From: a virus
Reading direction: 5' to 3' (one strand)
Length of the DNA stretch: 32,582 nt
Virus record (IMG/VR): IMGVR_UViG_3300048672_001166
Coordinates: 1 to 32,582 of that record
Below are positions 7,710 to 14,684 of this stretch, piece after piece. A program made the translations under genes and the position numbers. The notes below the pieces were generated by a model. It was not told the DNA's origin. It saw nothing but the letters and a program-made list of their open reading frames with translations, and did not search any database. Position 1 is the first letter of the stretch, and every line of letters begins with the position of its first letter.

Positions 7710-7737
7710 TTCCTTATTTGTCACCTAAAGGTATTTC
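7710..7737 (-). repeat. 28-bp direct repeat, copy 2, with SP6-promoter-like core
   Basis: Exact second copy, with TTTAGGTGACA at 7729-7719 on the minus strand followed by AATAAGGAA. Same orientation as copy 1. Flanking sequence on the 7738-7800 side is similar but not identical to that beside copy 1, so a unit of about 100 bp was probably duplicated and then diverged outside the core. Confidence 0.75.
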
Positions 7738-7943
7738 ACTAATTGGCTAGAAAAGCTGGTAGGTGGGTGGCTTAGTTGGTTAGCTCACAGAAAAGCTTAG
7801 TTGAGTTAGTCCTGAGCTGGCTTGACTGCTAGTTAGAGCAGCAAACAGCGAGTGATTAACTCTACTACTGAAGCCCGTTAGGGCTGAGGTTAGGTAAACA
7901 AAGGGAAATGACTACTGATTGATTAATTCCTAACCACGAATGC

Positions 7944-7975
7944 CAAAAAGCGAGCAGGCTTGCGCCTTACTCGCT
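7944..7975 (-). terminator. Rho-independent terminator after the polymerase gene
   Basis: On the minus strand: AGCGAG, two bases, AGGC, loop GCAA, GCCT, one base, CTCGCT, then TTTTT. It lies 36 bp past the polymerase stop codon. Confidence 0.85.
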
Positions 7976-8011
7976 AATGTAATGTCTGTTGGATTGATGT
8001 TTAGTTTCTGT

Positions 8012-9250
8012 TTACTTAGACAGCATGATATTCATGCTTTGTCTAATTGGTTCAATGAGGTCTTCAGGAATTCCTTCAATAGAATCATGAACCATGATGC
8101 CTTGTTTACCGGCTCGTTCCCAGATGAGATAACGAACGGAACGTTCCCAATCGAAATAGTCGAGGAATACTTGCTTGTTCGCTTTTTTACTCGCGCCGCC
8201 GTAGTTGATGTTAGCGATATCGGTCTTAGCTTGCCGGTATTCAGACGCGATGGATTGAAGACGAATGCCAATCTTCTTTTTGTCTTCAGTATTGATATCA
8301 AAATGGTTGTTGATGTAGTCAACAGTTTGTGACCACTTGATGTTACGGACGAGCATCTTGTCCGAGATTTTTGACCCGTTAGCGATTGACATGAGAATCT
8401 TCTTCATGTGCATTTTGTTCTTAGGATTGTATTCACTATGGAAATAGTTTTCGCACAGGTCTTTACGAATTGCTTCCTTGTCATGGAGCAATTGGACAAG
8501 TTGAGGATAAAGGGCATGAACCTTTTCCTCTGATTCAAAACAGACGGTCAGATATTCGAGCAGGTATTGAGTATAAGCGGCGTCAATATCGATGCCACAG
8601 CCGAACAGTTCTTCGCGCAGCCATGAAGGCCACGTTTCAATTGCACGCACTGGATAAACAGACGTGTCGCGCAGTTGTAGGCGGCCAGATGGCTTGAAAA
8701 CGAACGTATGTTCTGGCTTCGAGATTAGATACTTGATTTGGGGAATGAGATAGGCTTTGCCTTCAGCTTTGGCGCGCATGATTAGGTCATCACCATTCAG
8801 ATTTTTGGTGATGACGACTTTTGATTCAACGCCTTCTGGCTTGACGGGCGGCTTGTATTCGAGGCGATTAACGGCCGCTTGCAGTTCACTGACATACTGT
8901 GCTGGCAGCTTGATAGCTTTCAGCGTAGAAATGTCATATCGTTCAACCTTATCATTTTCTTCACGGAAGCAAAAACCAGTTTGTTCAACGACAAAAAACT
9001 TGTCTAGCACTTGGCGATAATCGCGGTCGATTTCGCGGAGTGACAGGAGGCGAACCTTCGGGCGTGGGTCATAGCCATAACCGATGGTGAACGTTGACAG
9101 GTACGTGTGCACCAGCCACACAATCAGATTTTGACGGGCAGCAATCTTATTCTTGTGGGCGCGCTTCTTCACTTCAAAAAACTTTGAGACATGCAGCGGC
9201 GAATCTTCTGAAATAGTTGAAGTGTCAAAGCTGAATGGTGATGCTCGCAT
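8012..9250 (-). CDS. Small T7/N4-type single-subunit RNA polymerase homologue
   Basis: About 412 residues from the ATG at 9250 (GGGGA upstream; a TTG at 9265 is less likely). The C-terminal 230 residues carry the T7-family polymerase motifs in order. PSGR (187-190) fits the TxxGR region. Motif A is DIDAAYTQY (D221; D-to-Q spacing of 7 as in T7 D537-Q544). Motif B is KKILMSIANGSK (K283), aligning with T7 K631 to K642 (KRSVMTLAYGSK). Motif C is VHDSIEGIP (D389), like T7 IHDSFGTIP. T7 enzyme is 883 residues; here the N-terminal domain, the B-to-C interval (about 106 versus 181) and the C-terminal foot are much reduced, as in the small N4 RNA polymerase II. T7 Tyr639 is replaced by Asn (N291). 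It would transcribe phage DNA; another polymerase activity is possible. Confidence 0.75.
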   Translation of the reverse strand: MRASPFSFDTSTISEDSPLHVSKFFEVKKRAHKNKIAARQNLIVWLVHTYLSTFTIGYGYDPRPKVRLLSLREIDRDYRQVLDKFFVVEQTGFCFREENDKVERYDISTLKAIKLPAQYVSELQAAVNRLEYKPPVKPEGVESKVVITKNLNGDDLIMRAKAEGKAYLIPQIKYLISKPEHTFVFKPSGRLQLRDTSVYPVRAIETWPSWLREELFGCGIDIDAAYTQYLLEYLTVCFESEEKVHALYPQLVQLLHDKEAIRKDLCENYFHSEYNPKNKMHMKKILMSIANGSKISDKMLVRNIKWSQTVDYINNHFDINTEDKKKIGIRLQSIASEYRQAKTDIANINYGGASKKANKQVFLDYFDWERSVRYLIWERAGKQGIMVHDSIEGIPEDLIEPIRQSMNIMLSK

Positions 9251-9286
9251 GTAGTAGTTCCCCAAAGATGAAAAGTTGATACTGTA

Positions 9287-9295
9287 ATTGTAACA
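9287..9295 (-). promoter_or_regulatory. Extended -10 promoter TGTTACAAT for the polymerase gene
   Basis: TGTTACAAT on the minus strand fits TGn plus a TATAAT-like hexamer (TACAAT), with no clear -35. Identical elements precede gp46, gp47 and gp55. It lies between the upstream unknown gene and the polymerase. Confidence 0.65.
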
Positions 9296-9321
9296 CAGGT
9301 TGCCGCCGTTTTTACCCGACG

Positions 9322-9921
9322 TTAAAACTTGCCCGAATATCTTGGATTGATATTTGAATCCACATGGTCAATGATGTAATGTTTATCCTGAGCATGTAGG
9401 ACAATTTCCCAATTAGTTACTGACGCTGTACCTAGTTTGGACAGTTTCGGCTTGACGATAATTAACTGATACTGGTCTACATTCTTGACATATTCCATCT
9501 TGACTGGTTCACATCCCGGCAGTTTCAGCCATTGCTGTTTACCATCATAGTCAATCGAATACGTATTTTTGGTCAGTTGAATGCTGTGAATAACTGAGGG
9601 GTGGGGAGTTGGTAACGCCCGTTTCCCTTGAGTTGACTCACAAAACTTGATAGCAGAATTGATGAAATCATTGAACGACAATTCATTCATACCTGCGTTT
9701 TTGACGTTTTCAATGAGCAGGTCTTTACCCGGTGGCAGATACTTGGTCGATGAGTTACGTTGCCGGGCGTTATACGGCATCAGATAGTTGTACAGATTCT
9801 CATACGTCTGATAATGTCCTTTGACCAGTTTCATCAGGTCAGACCAAGAGTTAAAGTCTCTCGACAGGTTTTTACGGACGGTAGAGTATGTTGATTCACT
9901 CCGAATAATTTGCTTGCTCAT
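9322..9921 (-). CDS. Hypothetical protein upstream of the polymerase
   Basis: 199 residues from the ATG at 9921, which has AAAGGTG just upstream; an in-frame start at 9960 would add 13 residues with no ribosome site. The N-terminal half is helical and basic, rich in Ser/Tyr/Asn. The C-terminal third is beta-like (YQLIIVKPKLS, WEIVLHAQDKHYIIDHVD). No known family is recognised. It is directly upstream of the RNA polymerase homologue on the same strand. N4 RNA polymerase II is made of two subunits from neighbouring genes, so a partner role is a possibility but nothing in the sequence proves it. Confidence 0.7.
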   Translation of the reverse strand: MSKQIIRSESTYSTVRKNLSRDFNSWSDLMKLVKGHYQTYENLYNYLMPYNARQRNSSTKYLPPGKDLLIENVKNAGMNELSFNDFINSAIKFCESTQGKRALPTPHPSVIHSIQLTKNTYSIDYDGKQQWLKLPGCEPVKMEYVKNVDQYQLIIVKPKLSKLGTASVTNWEIVLHAQDKHYIIDHVDSNINPRYSGKF

Positions 9922-9972
9922 CTTTTCACCTTTGTTGTTATTTGCCAAACGACAGAACATCGTTCTTGAAAT

Positions 9973-9980
9973 TATTTAGC
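9973..9980 (-). promoter_or_regulatory. Possible late promoter octamer (GCTAAATA), leftward
   Basis: Minus-strand GCTAAATA differs from the GGTAAATA set by one base and lies 52 nt before the ATG at 9921. It is back-to-back with the rightward octamer at 10008. Confidence 0.35.
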
Positions 9981-10007
9981 GGGTGAAAACTGCGTGGTGT
10001 ATGGCTA

Positions 10008-10015
10008 GGTAAATA
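10008..10015 (+). promoter_or_regulatory. T4-type late promoter octamer (GGTAAATA)
   Basis: GGTAAATA ends 18 nt before the ATG at 10034. A ribosome site (GAGGGTG) lies between. Confidence 0.6.
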
Positions 10016-10033
10016 GAACAAAAAGAGGGTGTT

Positions 10034-10699
10034 ATGAAACTTCAACACGTGGTAGAAGATTTTTCAGCAGTGGCGTTAGATGAACCACCGGCTAACTTTC
10101 CCAAACTATCAGATCCATCGATAGCGGAATATGGGTCGTTTGACGGATATTCAGTGATGGTTTCATTCCAAGAAGAAAAGATGGGTTGGGTATATTTCTT
10201 TGTAACAGATATTCAGGCGGTGGATGACGTGACAACGCTGAAAGACGACAATGTTATGGCCTATGTTATTGTTGGTAAGGATGAAACCCCCGATGGAATG
10301 AACAGACTTCATGAATGCTGGAGTAATCCAAATCATCGTGGAAAAGGATATGCTACCGGATTACTCAGATTCCTTATGCAGAAAGTTGGCATGAAACTGT
10401 TGCTTGATAAGAAAGAAATTGTTAGTTCATATTTCAGAGCATTTTTGAAGAATGCTGTGTTAGGAAAGTACCGCAAATTTCATGCGTATCATCGAGATAT
10501 GACAGAGTATCAGCCTAATGAACTGCTGCAAGTATTGAACAAAGGTGTTAGAGATAATTCTGAGATTGTGTTATGGGAAGAAAAAAGCGAAACGCCCCTG
10601 TTTGCCAATCGTCGAATTGACAAACAGGGGCGCAGTTGTTTAATTGAAAAGCGCGGAACTATTCAACCCCAACGAACTCATGACGATTGGCTAGACTGA
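10034..10699 (+). CDS. GNAT acetyltransferase-like protein with capsid-targeting-like N terminus
   Basis: 221 residues. Residues 101-110 (HRGKGYATGL) are the acetyl-CoA-binding RxxGxA loop of GNAT enzymes, preceded by strands VMAYVIV and an acidic helix. The N terminus MKLQHVVED resembles the MKLxxLFES tag of the internal-protein-like genes at 17798-22661. It is a clear paralogue of 15322-15981: shared NFPxLxDPSI near residue 25, GNAT core, WPLFAN/TPLFAN-type segment and the WLD end. It is a single gene under its own late promoter. Prediction: a late-made acetyltransferase that may be packaged in the head and act on a host target after injection; the target is unknown. Confidence 0.75.
   Translation: MKLQHVVEDFSAVALDEPPANFPKLSDPSIAEYGSFDGYSVMVSFQEEKMGWVYFFVTDIQAVDDVTTLKDDNVMAYVIVGKDETPDGMNRLHECWSNPNHRGKGYATGLLRFLMQKVGMKLLLDKKEIVSSYFRAFLKNAVLGKYRKFHAYHRDMTEYQPNELLQVLNKGVRDNSEIVLWEEKSETPLFANRRIDKQGRSCLIEKRGTIQPQRTHDDWLD
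10593..10632 (-). terminator. Possible terminator inside the convergent GNAT gene
   Basis: Perfect 12-bp inverted repeat CGCCCCTGTTTG / CAAACAGGGGCG with a 16-nt loop. On the minus strand it is followed by TTTCGCTTTTTTC. It could stop the leftward run of genes ending at 10702, about 70 bp past its last stop codon. No T-run follows on the plus strand. Confidence 0.5.
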
Positions 10700-10701
10700 C
10701 T

Positions 10702-11115
10702 TTAGATACTTGCTAGCAAGCGTCGGCGCAAAGCTAGCAAACGTCGAAGCGTCGTTATCCAGTTTGACTGATTCGGCTCATCCACTAGGCTAACGTCCAA
10801 TTCATCGTCTGGATGTTCAATAGCCGCGACAATTAGCCCATCCGCATCATGATAATGGTATTTCCATCCATTTTCGACCAGCAGTTCAATGATGATTTGG
10901 CCGGTTCGATAATCGGAAATCAGCGGGCTGGTTTTGTTCTGATTCGCATGTGCGAGATTTGCAATAGCATTGATCTGAAAATTTGGGATAACGGCTTCTC
11001 CGATGTCATCATCCCAATACTTGATGATTAGGTTATCAATGGTGGAAAGTGCAACCGCGCGAATTTCTGTTTCGGCTTGCAGCACAAGAGTTTGAATGTC
11101 AGAAGGTGTAATCAT
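10702..11115 (-). CDS. Hypothetical protein, member of a tandem paralogue family
   Basis: 137 residues. It begins MITPSDI and contains NLIIKYWDDD and later ELLVENGWKYHYHDADG. The next gene upstream (11112-11531) has VTPDKM, NLIIRGWDEH and NLVKTGWIGSYMFSSDG at matching positions, so the two are paralogues; 11814-12131 shares the ITPQEI start and a KSGWN segment and is probably a more distant member. The C terminus is an Arg/Leu-rich helix. It overlaps the upstream gene by 4 nt. Function unknown. Confidence 0.7.
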   Translation of the reverse strand: MITPSDIQTLVLQAETEIRAVALSTIDNLIIKYWDDDIGEAVIPNFQINAIANLAHANQNKTSPLISDYRTGQIIIELLVENGWKYHYHDADGLIVAAIEHPDDELDVSLVDEPNQSNWITTLRRLLALRRRLLASI

Positions 11116-11531
11116 GATGCCTTTGCAAATAGCGCAGTAATGAAATTGAAAAATTTCGCAATGTAGTTTGGTTTAGGTTCGTGGCGGGTTTCGCTGACAT
11201 GGATTTTGTCATATCGGTCATACCCGTCGGAGCTAAACATATACGAACCAATCCACCCGGTTTTGACAAGATTAGCTGTAACGATTTCGCCAATTTTGGT
11301 AGTATCAATCTCGACGGTATAAGTGATTGCCCCAGAAGAAAACGTAACATACCGGGTTTTAACTGCAACCGTGCAGAGTATTGGGATATAAATATCGGCA
11401 GATTGGGAATGTTCATCCCACCCCCGAATGATTAAATTACCCACCATGTCATTAACGGCTTTCCAAATCGCGTTATTGTATGCGATTTGATACTCACCCA
11501 TTTTGTCAGGTGTCACAGAAAAATCACTCAT
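11112..11531 (-). CDS. Hypothetical protein, paralogue of 10702-11115
   Basis: 139 residues from the ATG at 11531, which overlaps the stop of the upstream gene by 8 nt. A longer in-frame start at 11612 would lie deep in that gene and is rejected. It shares the VTPxxM start, the NLIIxxWDx(H/D) core and the GW(x)nDG segment with its downstream neighbour, and ends in a hydrophobic Phe-rich helix (IAKFFNFITALFAKAS). Function unknown. Both paralogues have nearly the same length, consistent with an old tandem duplication. Confidence 0.7.
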   Translation of the reverse strand: MSDFSVTPDKMGEYQIAYNNAIWKAVNDMVGNLIIRGWDEHSQSADIYIPILCTVAVKTRYVTFSSGAITYTVEIDTTKIGEIVTANLVKTGWIGSYMFSSDGYDRYDKIHVSETRHEPKPNYIAKFFNFITALFAKAS

Positions 11532-11781
11532 CAGAATCCTCATCAGGGTTATATTCGTCTGCGGCATCATAGCCAATTCCAAGATTAGTGAGGGTGCACG
11601 AATCAGGGACATTTAGCGTATCAAAATGGAAGCCATCTCCATCAGCCCACCCTGAATCATAGTCGAGTTCTCCCGCCTCATCCTTTTCAATCATCTTGTC
11701 AATCCAGTCGGAATTCATGGTGTAGACCGGGTGATAAGAGCCATCACCGCCATCGCGGATAATAATGTAAAGAATTTTCAT
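11524..11781 (-). CDS. Small acidic hypothetical protein
   Basis: 85 residues, very acidic: about a quarter Asp/Glu, with many Gly and Tyr. It begins with a strand-like MKILYIIIRDGGDG and ends DEYNPDEDSDE. Acidic small phage proteins often bind host proteins or mimic DNA, but no known inhibitor is recognised here. The start is a clear ATG at 11781. It is part of the leftward run of unknown genes. Confidence 0.65.
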   Translation of the reverse strand: MKILYIIIRDGGDGSYHPVYTMNSDWIDKMIEKDEAGELDYDSGWADGDGFHFDTLNVPDSCTLTNLGIGYDAADEYNPDEDSDE

Positions 11782-11813
11782 GTAGGTTCCTTTGGAAAAA
11801 TAATTTGATGACG

Positions 11814-12131
11814 TTAGTTATTCGCCCGGATGGTTGAGATTTTCAAAAACGCTTCTCCAAGTTCCCGAGGCTGACAATTCCACCCTGACTTGCGAAGCTG
11901 GCGATATAAGGCGTTACAGAACTGGTCATAATCAGTCCCATGATTAAGACGGATTTCGACAGGTTCATTGACAGGTTCGTAAGGATCGTTCACATACAGT
12001 CTGAATTCACCGCCTTTTGCCTGTTGCGCCAAGAGTGTTAACACAAAGTTAATCTTCTCTCGATAGGGCATGAGCAGTGCTTCGTCCTGTTGGTTTTGAA
12101 CCATTTCAATCTCTTGCGGTGTAATGAACAT
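11814..12131 (-). CDS. Hypothetical protein
   Basis: 105 residues from the ATG at 12131, placed 7 nt after AAAGGAG; a TTG two codons upstream overlaps the ribosome site. It begins MFITPQEI, like the two paralogues downstream, and has RLYVNDPYEPVNEPVEIRL followed by LYRQLRKSGWNCQPRELG. This suggests a third, more diverged member of the same family. Function unknown. Confidence 0.65.
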   Translation of the reverse strand: MFITPQEIEMVQNQQDEALLMPYREKINFVLTLLAQQAKGGEFRLYVNDPYEPVNEPVEIRLNHGTDYDQFCNALYRQLRKSGWNCQPRELGEAFLKISTIRANN

Positions 12132-12146
12132 TTTCAAACTCCTTTC

Positions 12147-12749
12147 TTAACTAACACAGTATTGTTTCTTGACCGACAGTTCTTTGCCAACTTGCACAAC
12201 CCTAATTTCTTTGCCATCATTTTCATCGCTGTTCACGAACTCATTCACTTGGTCGAGTGAATTAAATGAGTATGCAGAAGTTTTGATTTCAGTCTCATTG
12301 AAAACCAGAACTAGATACTCTTGTTTGGAGATATTATCCGCAGGCATTTTGTTGGTATCAAAAACATCAACGATTCTGAATTTGACTTCATTAACATCAA
12401 TCCATAAAGCTTCAACTACCACTCGCTTACCCGGGATAAGCCCGGTAACTTCAAATTTATTCAGCTCCGTTTCATCCATATCAACGGCGATGCTGGCGTA
12501 ATCGTGAAAGATGAATATGAGTACGGAATTATGTTCGGTAAGAGGCACAATCCGCAATGGCCGGCGATGTGAAACCGTAGACGGACTTATCGTTGAAACT
12601 ACCCCATCAGGATTGACTAACTCCGCGTACACATCACTGCGGTTTTCCCAAAGTCTTTTTTCCACCACACCCTTTTCAATCCGCAGCTTATACCCGTGAT
12701 GCAGTTCTTTGTAATAGTAAGTCATTGCTTCGTAATGGTAATCATGCAT
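12147..12749 (-). CDS. Hypothetical protein, paralogue of 12752-13399
   Basis: 200 residues from the ATG at 12749, with AGGAG 7 nt upstream. Its opening YYYKELHHGYKLRIEKG matches YYYHSLNHGYKLRVEKN in the next gene upstream, and both continue with a strand pattern and an NPDG/SPSG turn. A late segment (SLDQVNEFVNSDENDGKEIRVVQV) also parallels the neighbour. It looks like a beta-rich soluble protein. It starts 3 nt after the upstream stop. Function unknown. Confidence 0.7.
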   Translation of the reverse strand: MHDYHYEAMTYYYKELHHGYKLRIEKGVVEKRLWENRSDVYAELVNPDGVVSTISPSTVSHRRPLRIVPLTEHNSVLIFIFHDYASIAVDMDETELNKFEVTGLIPGKRVVVEALWIDVNEVKFRIVDVFDTNKMPADNISKQEYLVLVFNETEIKTSAYSFNSLDQVNEFVNSDENDGKEIRVVQVGKELSVKKQYCVS

Positions 12750-12751
12750 TT

Positions 12752-13399
12752 TCAACTCCTATCAAACTTGACCATACGCTCAACCGCCACTTCACGAGTG
12801 TTCACCACTTCATGGAGCTGTATGTTCTTCCAAGACGGAAGGTAATTTTCATGAACATATGCTTTCGCATCTTCTTCACAATCGAACATGTGCGACACTT
12901 GTTCGTATTGCTTTGTAACAAGGTTCTGCCGTTCAAACCTTAGAAGGAATTTTACTACAGGTTTGGACGGTTGTCCAGTGGGTGCAGCAAGGTTTTCAAT
13001 GGTATTGCACAACGGGTGCAGGAGAAAATCTTCTACAGCCATTTCACATTTGCCGTTACCGGCATCCAAAAATTGAATTGCAATCCACTCGAATACAGAA
13101 GCAAAGTTCTCGATTAGAAATTTATTCTGGGTCTTTAGAAAAATGTTTGACACCGTTGGGTAATCAATCAAATCGCGGAAAGTAATAGCGCCGTGTATGC
13201 TTTTAATATAGGCTTCGCTGCGAAAAATCTGGGGCGGGGCATAATTATCCCCATTATAACCGTCAACATTATAAATCTTAACAGCCTTACCGGAGGGTGA
13301 AATGATGTCCACCCGCGCAAACATCATGTTCTTTTCATTCTTCTCAACTCGCAGCTTGTAACCGTGATTGAGACTATGATAGTAATACTTTTCAGACAT
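12752..13399 (-). CDS. Hypothetical protein, paralogue of 12147-12749
   Basis: 215 residues from the ATG at 13399, preceded by GAAGGAGAA. A longer in-frame start at 13483 has no ribosome site and would overlap the upstream gene by 90 nt. It shares the YYYxxLNHGYKLRVEK opening with the downstream gene. Otherwise it is soluble, mixed alpha/beta, with no recognised motif. The pair is a tandem duplication in a run that holds two other such sets. Confidence 0.7.
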   Translation of the reverse strand: MSEKYYYHSLNHGYKLRVEKNEKNMMFARVDIISPSGKAVKIYNVDGYNGDNYAPPQIFRSEAYIKSIHGAITFRDLIDYPTVSNIFLKTQNKFLIENFASVFEWIAIQFLDAGNGKCEMAVEDFLLHPLCNTIENLAAPTGQPSKPVVKFLLRFERQNLVTKQYEQVSHMFDCEEDAKAYVHENYLPSWKNIQLHEVVNTREVAVERMVKFDRS

Positions 13400-13637
13400 T
13401 AGGGTTCTCCTTCTGTTCGTCTTGTTCAAGCGTGCAGTGGTCTGCGATATGGTCTGCGAACATGTGCAAAATTTCTCGCACACGTTCTCTTGAAATGAAT
13501 TCGTTGATGCACTCGATGGTTCCAGTGTCTCTATCGGAACTGAAACTCATCTGGCCGAATCCGAAATCTGGAAGCGACCAGTTGAAATAAACATCAGACC
13601 AAATAAGGGTAATTTCACCACGTTTTGTATCAGTCAT
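13392..13637 (-). CDS. Small hypothetical protein
   Basis: 81 residues from the ATG at 13637, which overlaps the stop of the upstream gene (TAATG). It overlaps the start of the next gene by 8 nt. The first half is beta-like and aromatic (ITLIWSDVYFNWSLPDFGFG), the second helical and acidic. Translational coupling on both sides supports it. Function unknown. Confidence 0.65.
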   Translation of the reverse strand: MTDTKRGEITLIWSDVYFNWSLPDFGFGQMSFSSDRDTGTIECINEFISRERVREILHMFADHIADHCTLEQDEQKENPNV

Positions 13638-14017
13638 TAATGCTCCAGAAGTTCTTTGATAAGGGTTTTGCGAAAGTATGAAGATTCCGCCCATGTGGGT
13701 GCATCACGCGGAAACATATCACCAGCAATGCTAATCAAGTATTGATGCAGCCTAATCATTTCACGGTGCAGGTCGGTGTTAAGCTTTTTCATCTGCTTGT
13801 TCACCATTTGGTGTTCGTGTGACTGGACGAAACGCCGGCCTGTAAGATGCTTTTCCCACTGCACGGAAAAAGCGAGTTCGTACATTGCGCCGCGCAGTTG
13901 GTGAATTTGGTTAATCTTCTTGAGCAGATGCTTCACCTTTGCATCATGCTTCAACACAATTGCCCCGGCGCGCGCCGTGTTGGCAATGGTTTGTTCTTGA
14001 CCAAGAAATTTGCGCAT
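13637..14017 (-). CDS. Helical basic hypothetical protein, paralogue of 14020-14370
   Basis: 126 residues, almost entirely helical, rich in His, Lys and Arg. It shares with the upstream gene the order KK/RxLNxxLHxEMxxLHx ... FRKxxxxxLL near the C terminus, indicating tandem paralogues. The basic helices could bind nucleic acid; that is inference. It starts 2 nt after the upstream stop. Confidence 0.65.
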   Translation of the reverse strand: MRKFLGQEQTIANTARAGAIVLKHDAKVKHLLKKINQIHQLRGAMYELAFSVQWEKHLTGRRFVQSHEHQMVNKQMKKLNTDLHREMIRLHQYLISIAGDMFPRDAPTWAESSYFRKTLIKELLEH

Positions 14018-14019
14018 GT

Positions 14020-14370
14020 TTACACCATGTTGTTAAGGCCGGCCACAAAAACGTTTTTGCTGACCAGAAGATGCCGAACGAAATTCTTGCGAAACGTCTT
14101 TGAGGTGCACACATTTTCCAGATACCTGCTAGAAAGTACGCGCCGCGCGTCTTCGTGCAGCAACGTCATTTCGATATTCAGTTGTCGCTTGAGCGACTTC
14201 AGTACCCGGTTGCAGTCTGCGTAACGTTCCTCGCTGTCGATTTCAGACCTCAGGCCGGAAACCAGTTTCATCTGCTTACTGATGGCAGCAATGCGTGCGA
14301 CCCGCTTGCTGAATGCATATGCCAGATAATCAGCCAGCAGGGCCACGTTGCAGTTGGTACGGTTGGACAT
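14020..14370 (-). CDS. Helical basic hypothetical protein, paralogue of 13637-14017
   Basis: 116 residues, helical and Arg/Lys-rich. The C-terminal half (KRQLNIEMTLLHEDARR then FRKNFVRHLLVS) matches the downstream neighbour. It has a well-formed sigma-70-like promoter just upstream (14397-14425), so it may start a sub-operon running left to 10702. The ribosome site AGGAG lies about 8 nt before the ATG. Function unknown. Confidence 0.68.
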   Translation of the reverse strand: MSNRTNCNVALLADYLAYAFSKRVARIAAISKQMKLVSGLRSEIDSEERYADCNRVLKSLKRQLNIEMTLLHEDARRVLSSRYLENVCTSKTFRKNFVRHLLVSKNVFVAGLNNMV

Positions 14371-14396
14371 GATTCACTCCTAAAGTTGATAACGCT

Positions 14397-14425
14397 ATTG
14401 TGCAAATTTTCGAGACTGTTGACAA
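14397..14425 (-). promoter_or_regulatory. Sigma-70-like promoter
   Basis: Minus strand: TTGTCA, 17-bp spacer, CACAAT, 27 nt before the ATG at 14370. It shares GC-TTGnC and GCACAATnGC with the promoter at 7382-7410. Confidence 0.65.
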
Positions 14426-14441
14426 GCAGTGTTACACTTTG

Positions 14442-14684
14442 TTACCCCACGTAAAAGAGGTTGTGACTGAGGACAGTGTTCAATGTCTCCCTGTCCATCA
14501 CGCAAAAACCAGTCCTGCTGCTTCTCACACACTTCCCCTGTTTGTCACAAAGGAACAGCTCGTTTGGGAAGGCAGTCGGTTGTGACACCACAAATTCCAC
14601 TCCGTTGATTTTAATCGTTTCGCCATATTTCAGGCCAGCGATTTGTGCTGAAAAGTCCAGCGGTACGGTGTTGATTTCAATCAT
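14442..14684 (-). CDS. Small hypothetical protein
   Basis: 80 residues, beta-rich (IKINGVEFVVSQP), with three Cys residues. The start overlaps the upstream stop by 4 nt (ATGA). It is probably translated with the 62-residue gene before it. Not recognised. Confidence 0.65.
   Translation of the reverse strand: MIEINTVPLDFSAQIAGLKYGETIKINGVEFVVSQPTAFPNELFLCDKQGKCVRSSRTGFCVMDRETLNTVLSHNLFYVG

Larger units (their letters stand above)
7350..7943. other. Long non-coding region with tandem regulatory elements
   Basis: About 590 bp with no convincing gene on either strand. It contains a sigma-70-like promoter next to the leftward operon, two 28-bp direct repeats 171 bp apart, and similar sequence extending for roughly 70 bp past each repeat (shared GGTAGGT and TTGGTT words). 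The plus strand is unusually rich in G and T, with many GGTT words between 7580 and 7790. It lies between the terminator of the polymerase gene and the leftward operon, so it could hold promoters, a non-coding RNA or a replication origin. No tRNA-like cloverleaf was found. Confidence 0.65.

Noticed and set aside
7539-7737. CRISPR-like array (two 28-bp repeats)
   Set aside because: Only two copies, 171 bp apart, with related rather than unique sequence between them; no cas genes nearby.
7860-7900. tRNA-like or small RNA gene around the GCCCGTTAGGGC hairpin
   Set aside because: The stem is only 4 bp and no cloverleaf or T-loop sequence can be drawn.
8012-9250. Reading the 412-residue protein as a family A DNA polymerase or reverse transcriptase
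   Set aside because: Motif C is HDS (RNA polymerase-like) rather than HDE, and motif B aligns residue for residue with T7 RNA polymerase; kept only as an alternative because of the Asn substitution.
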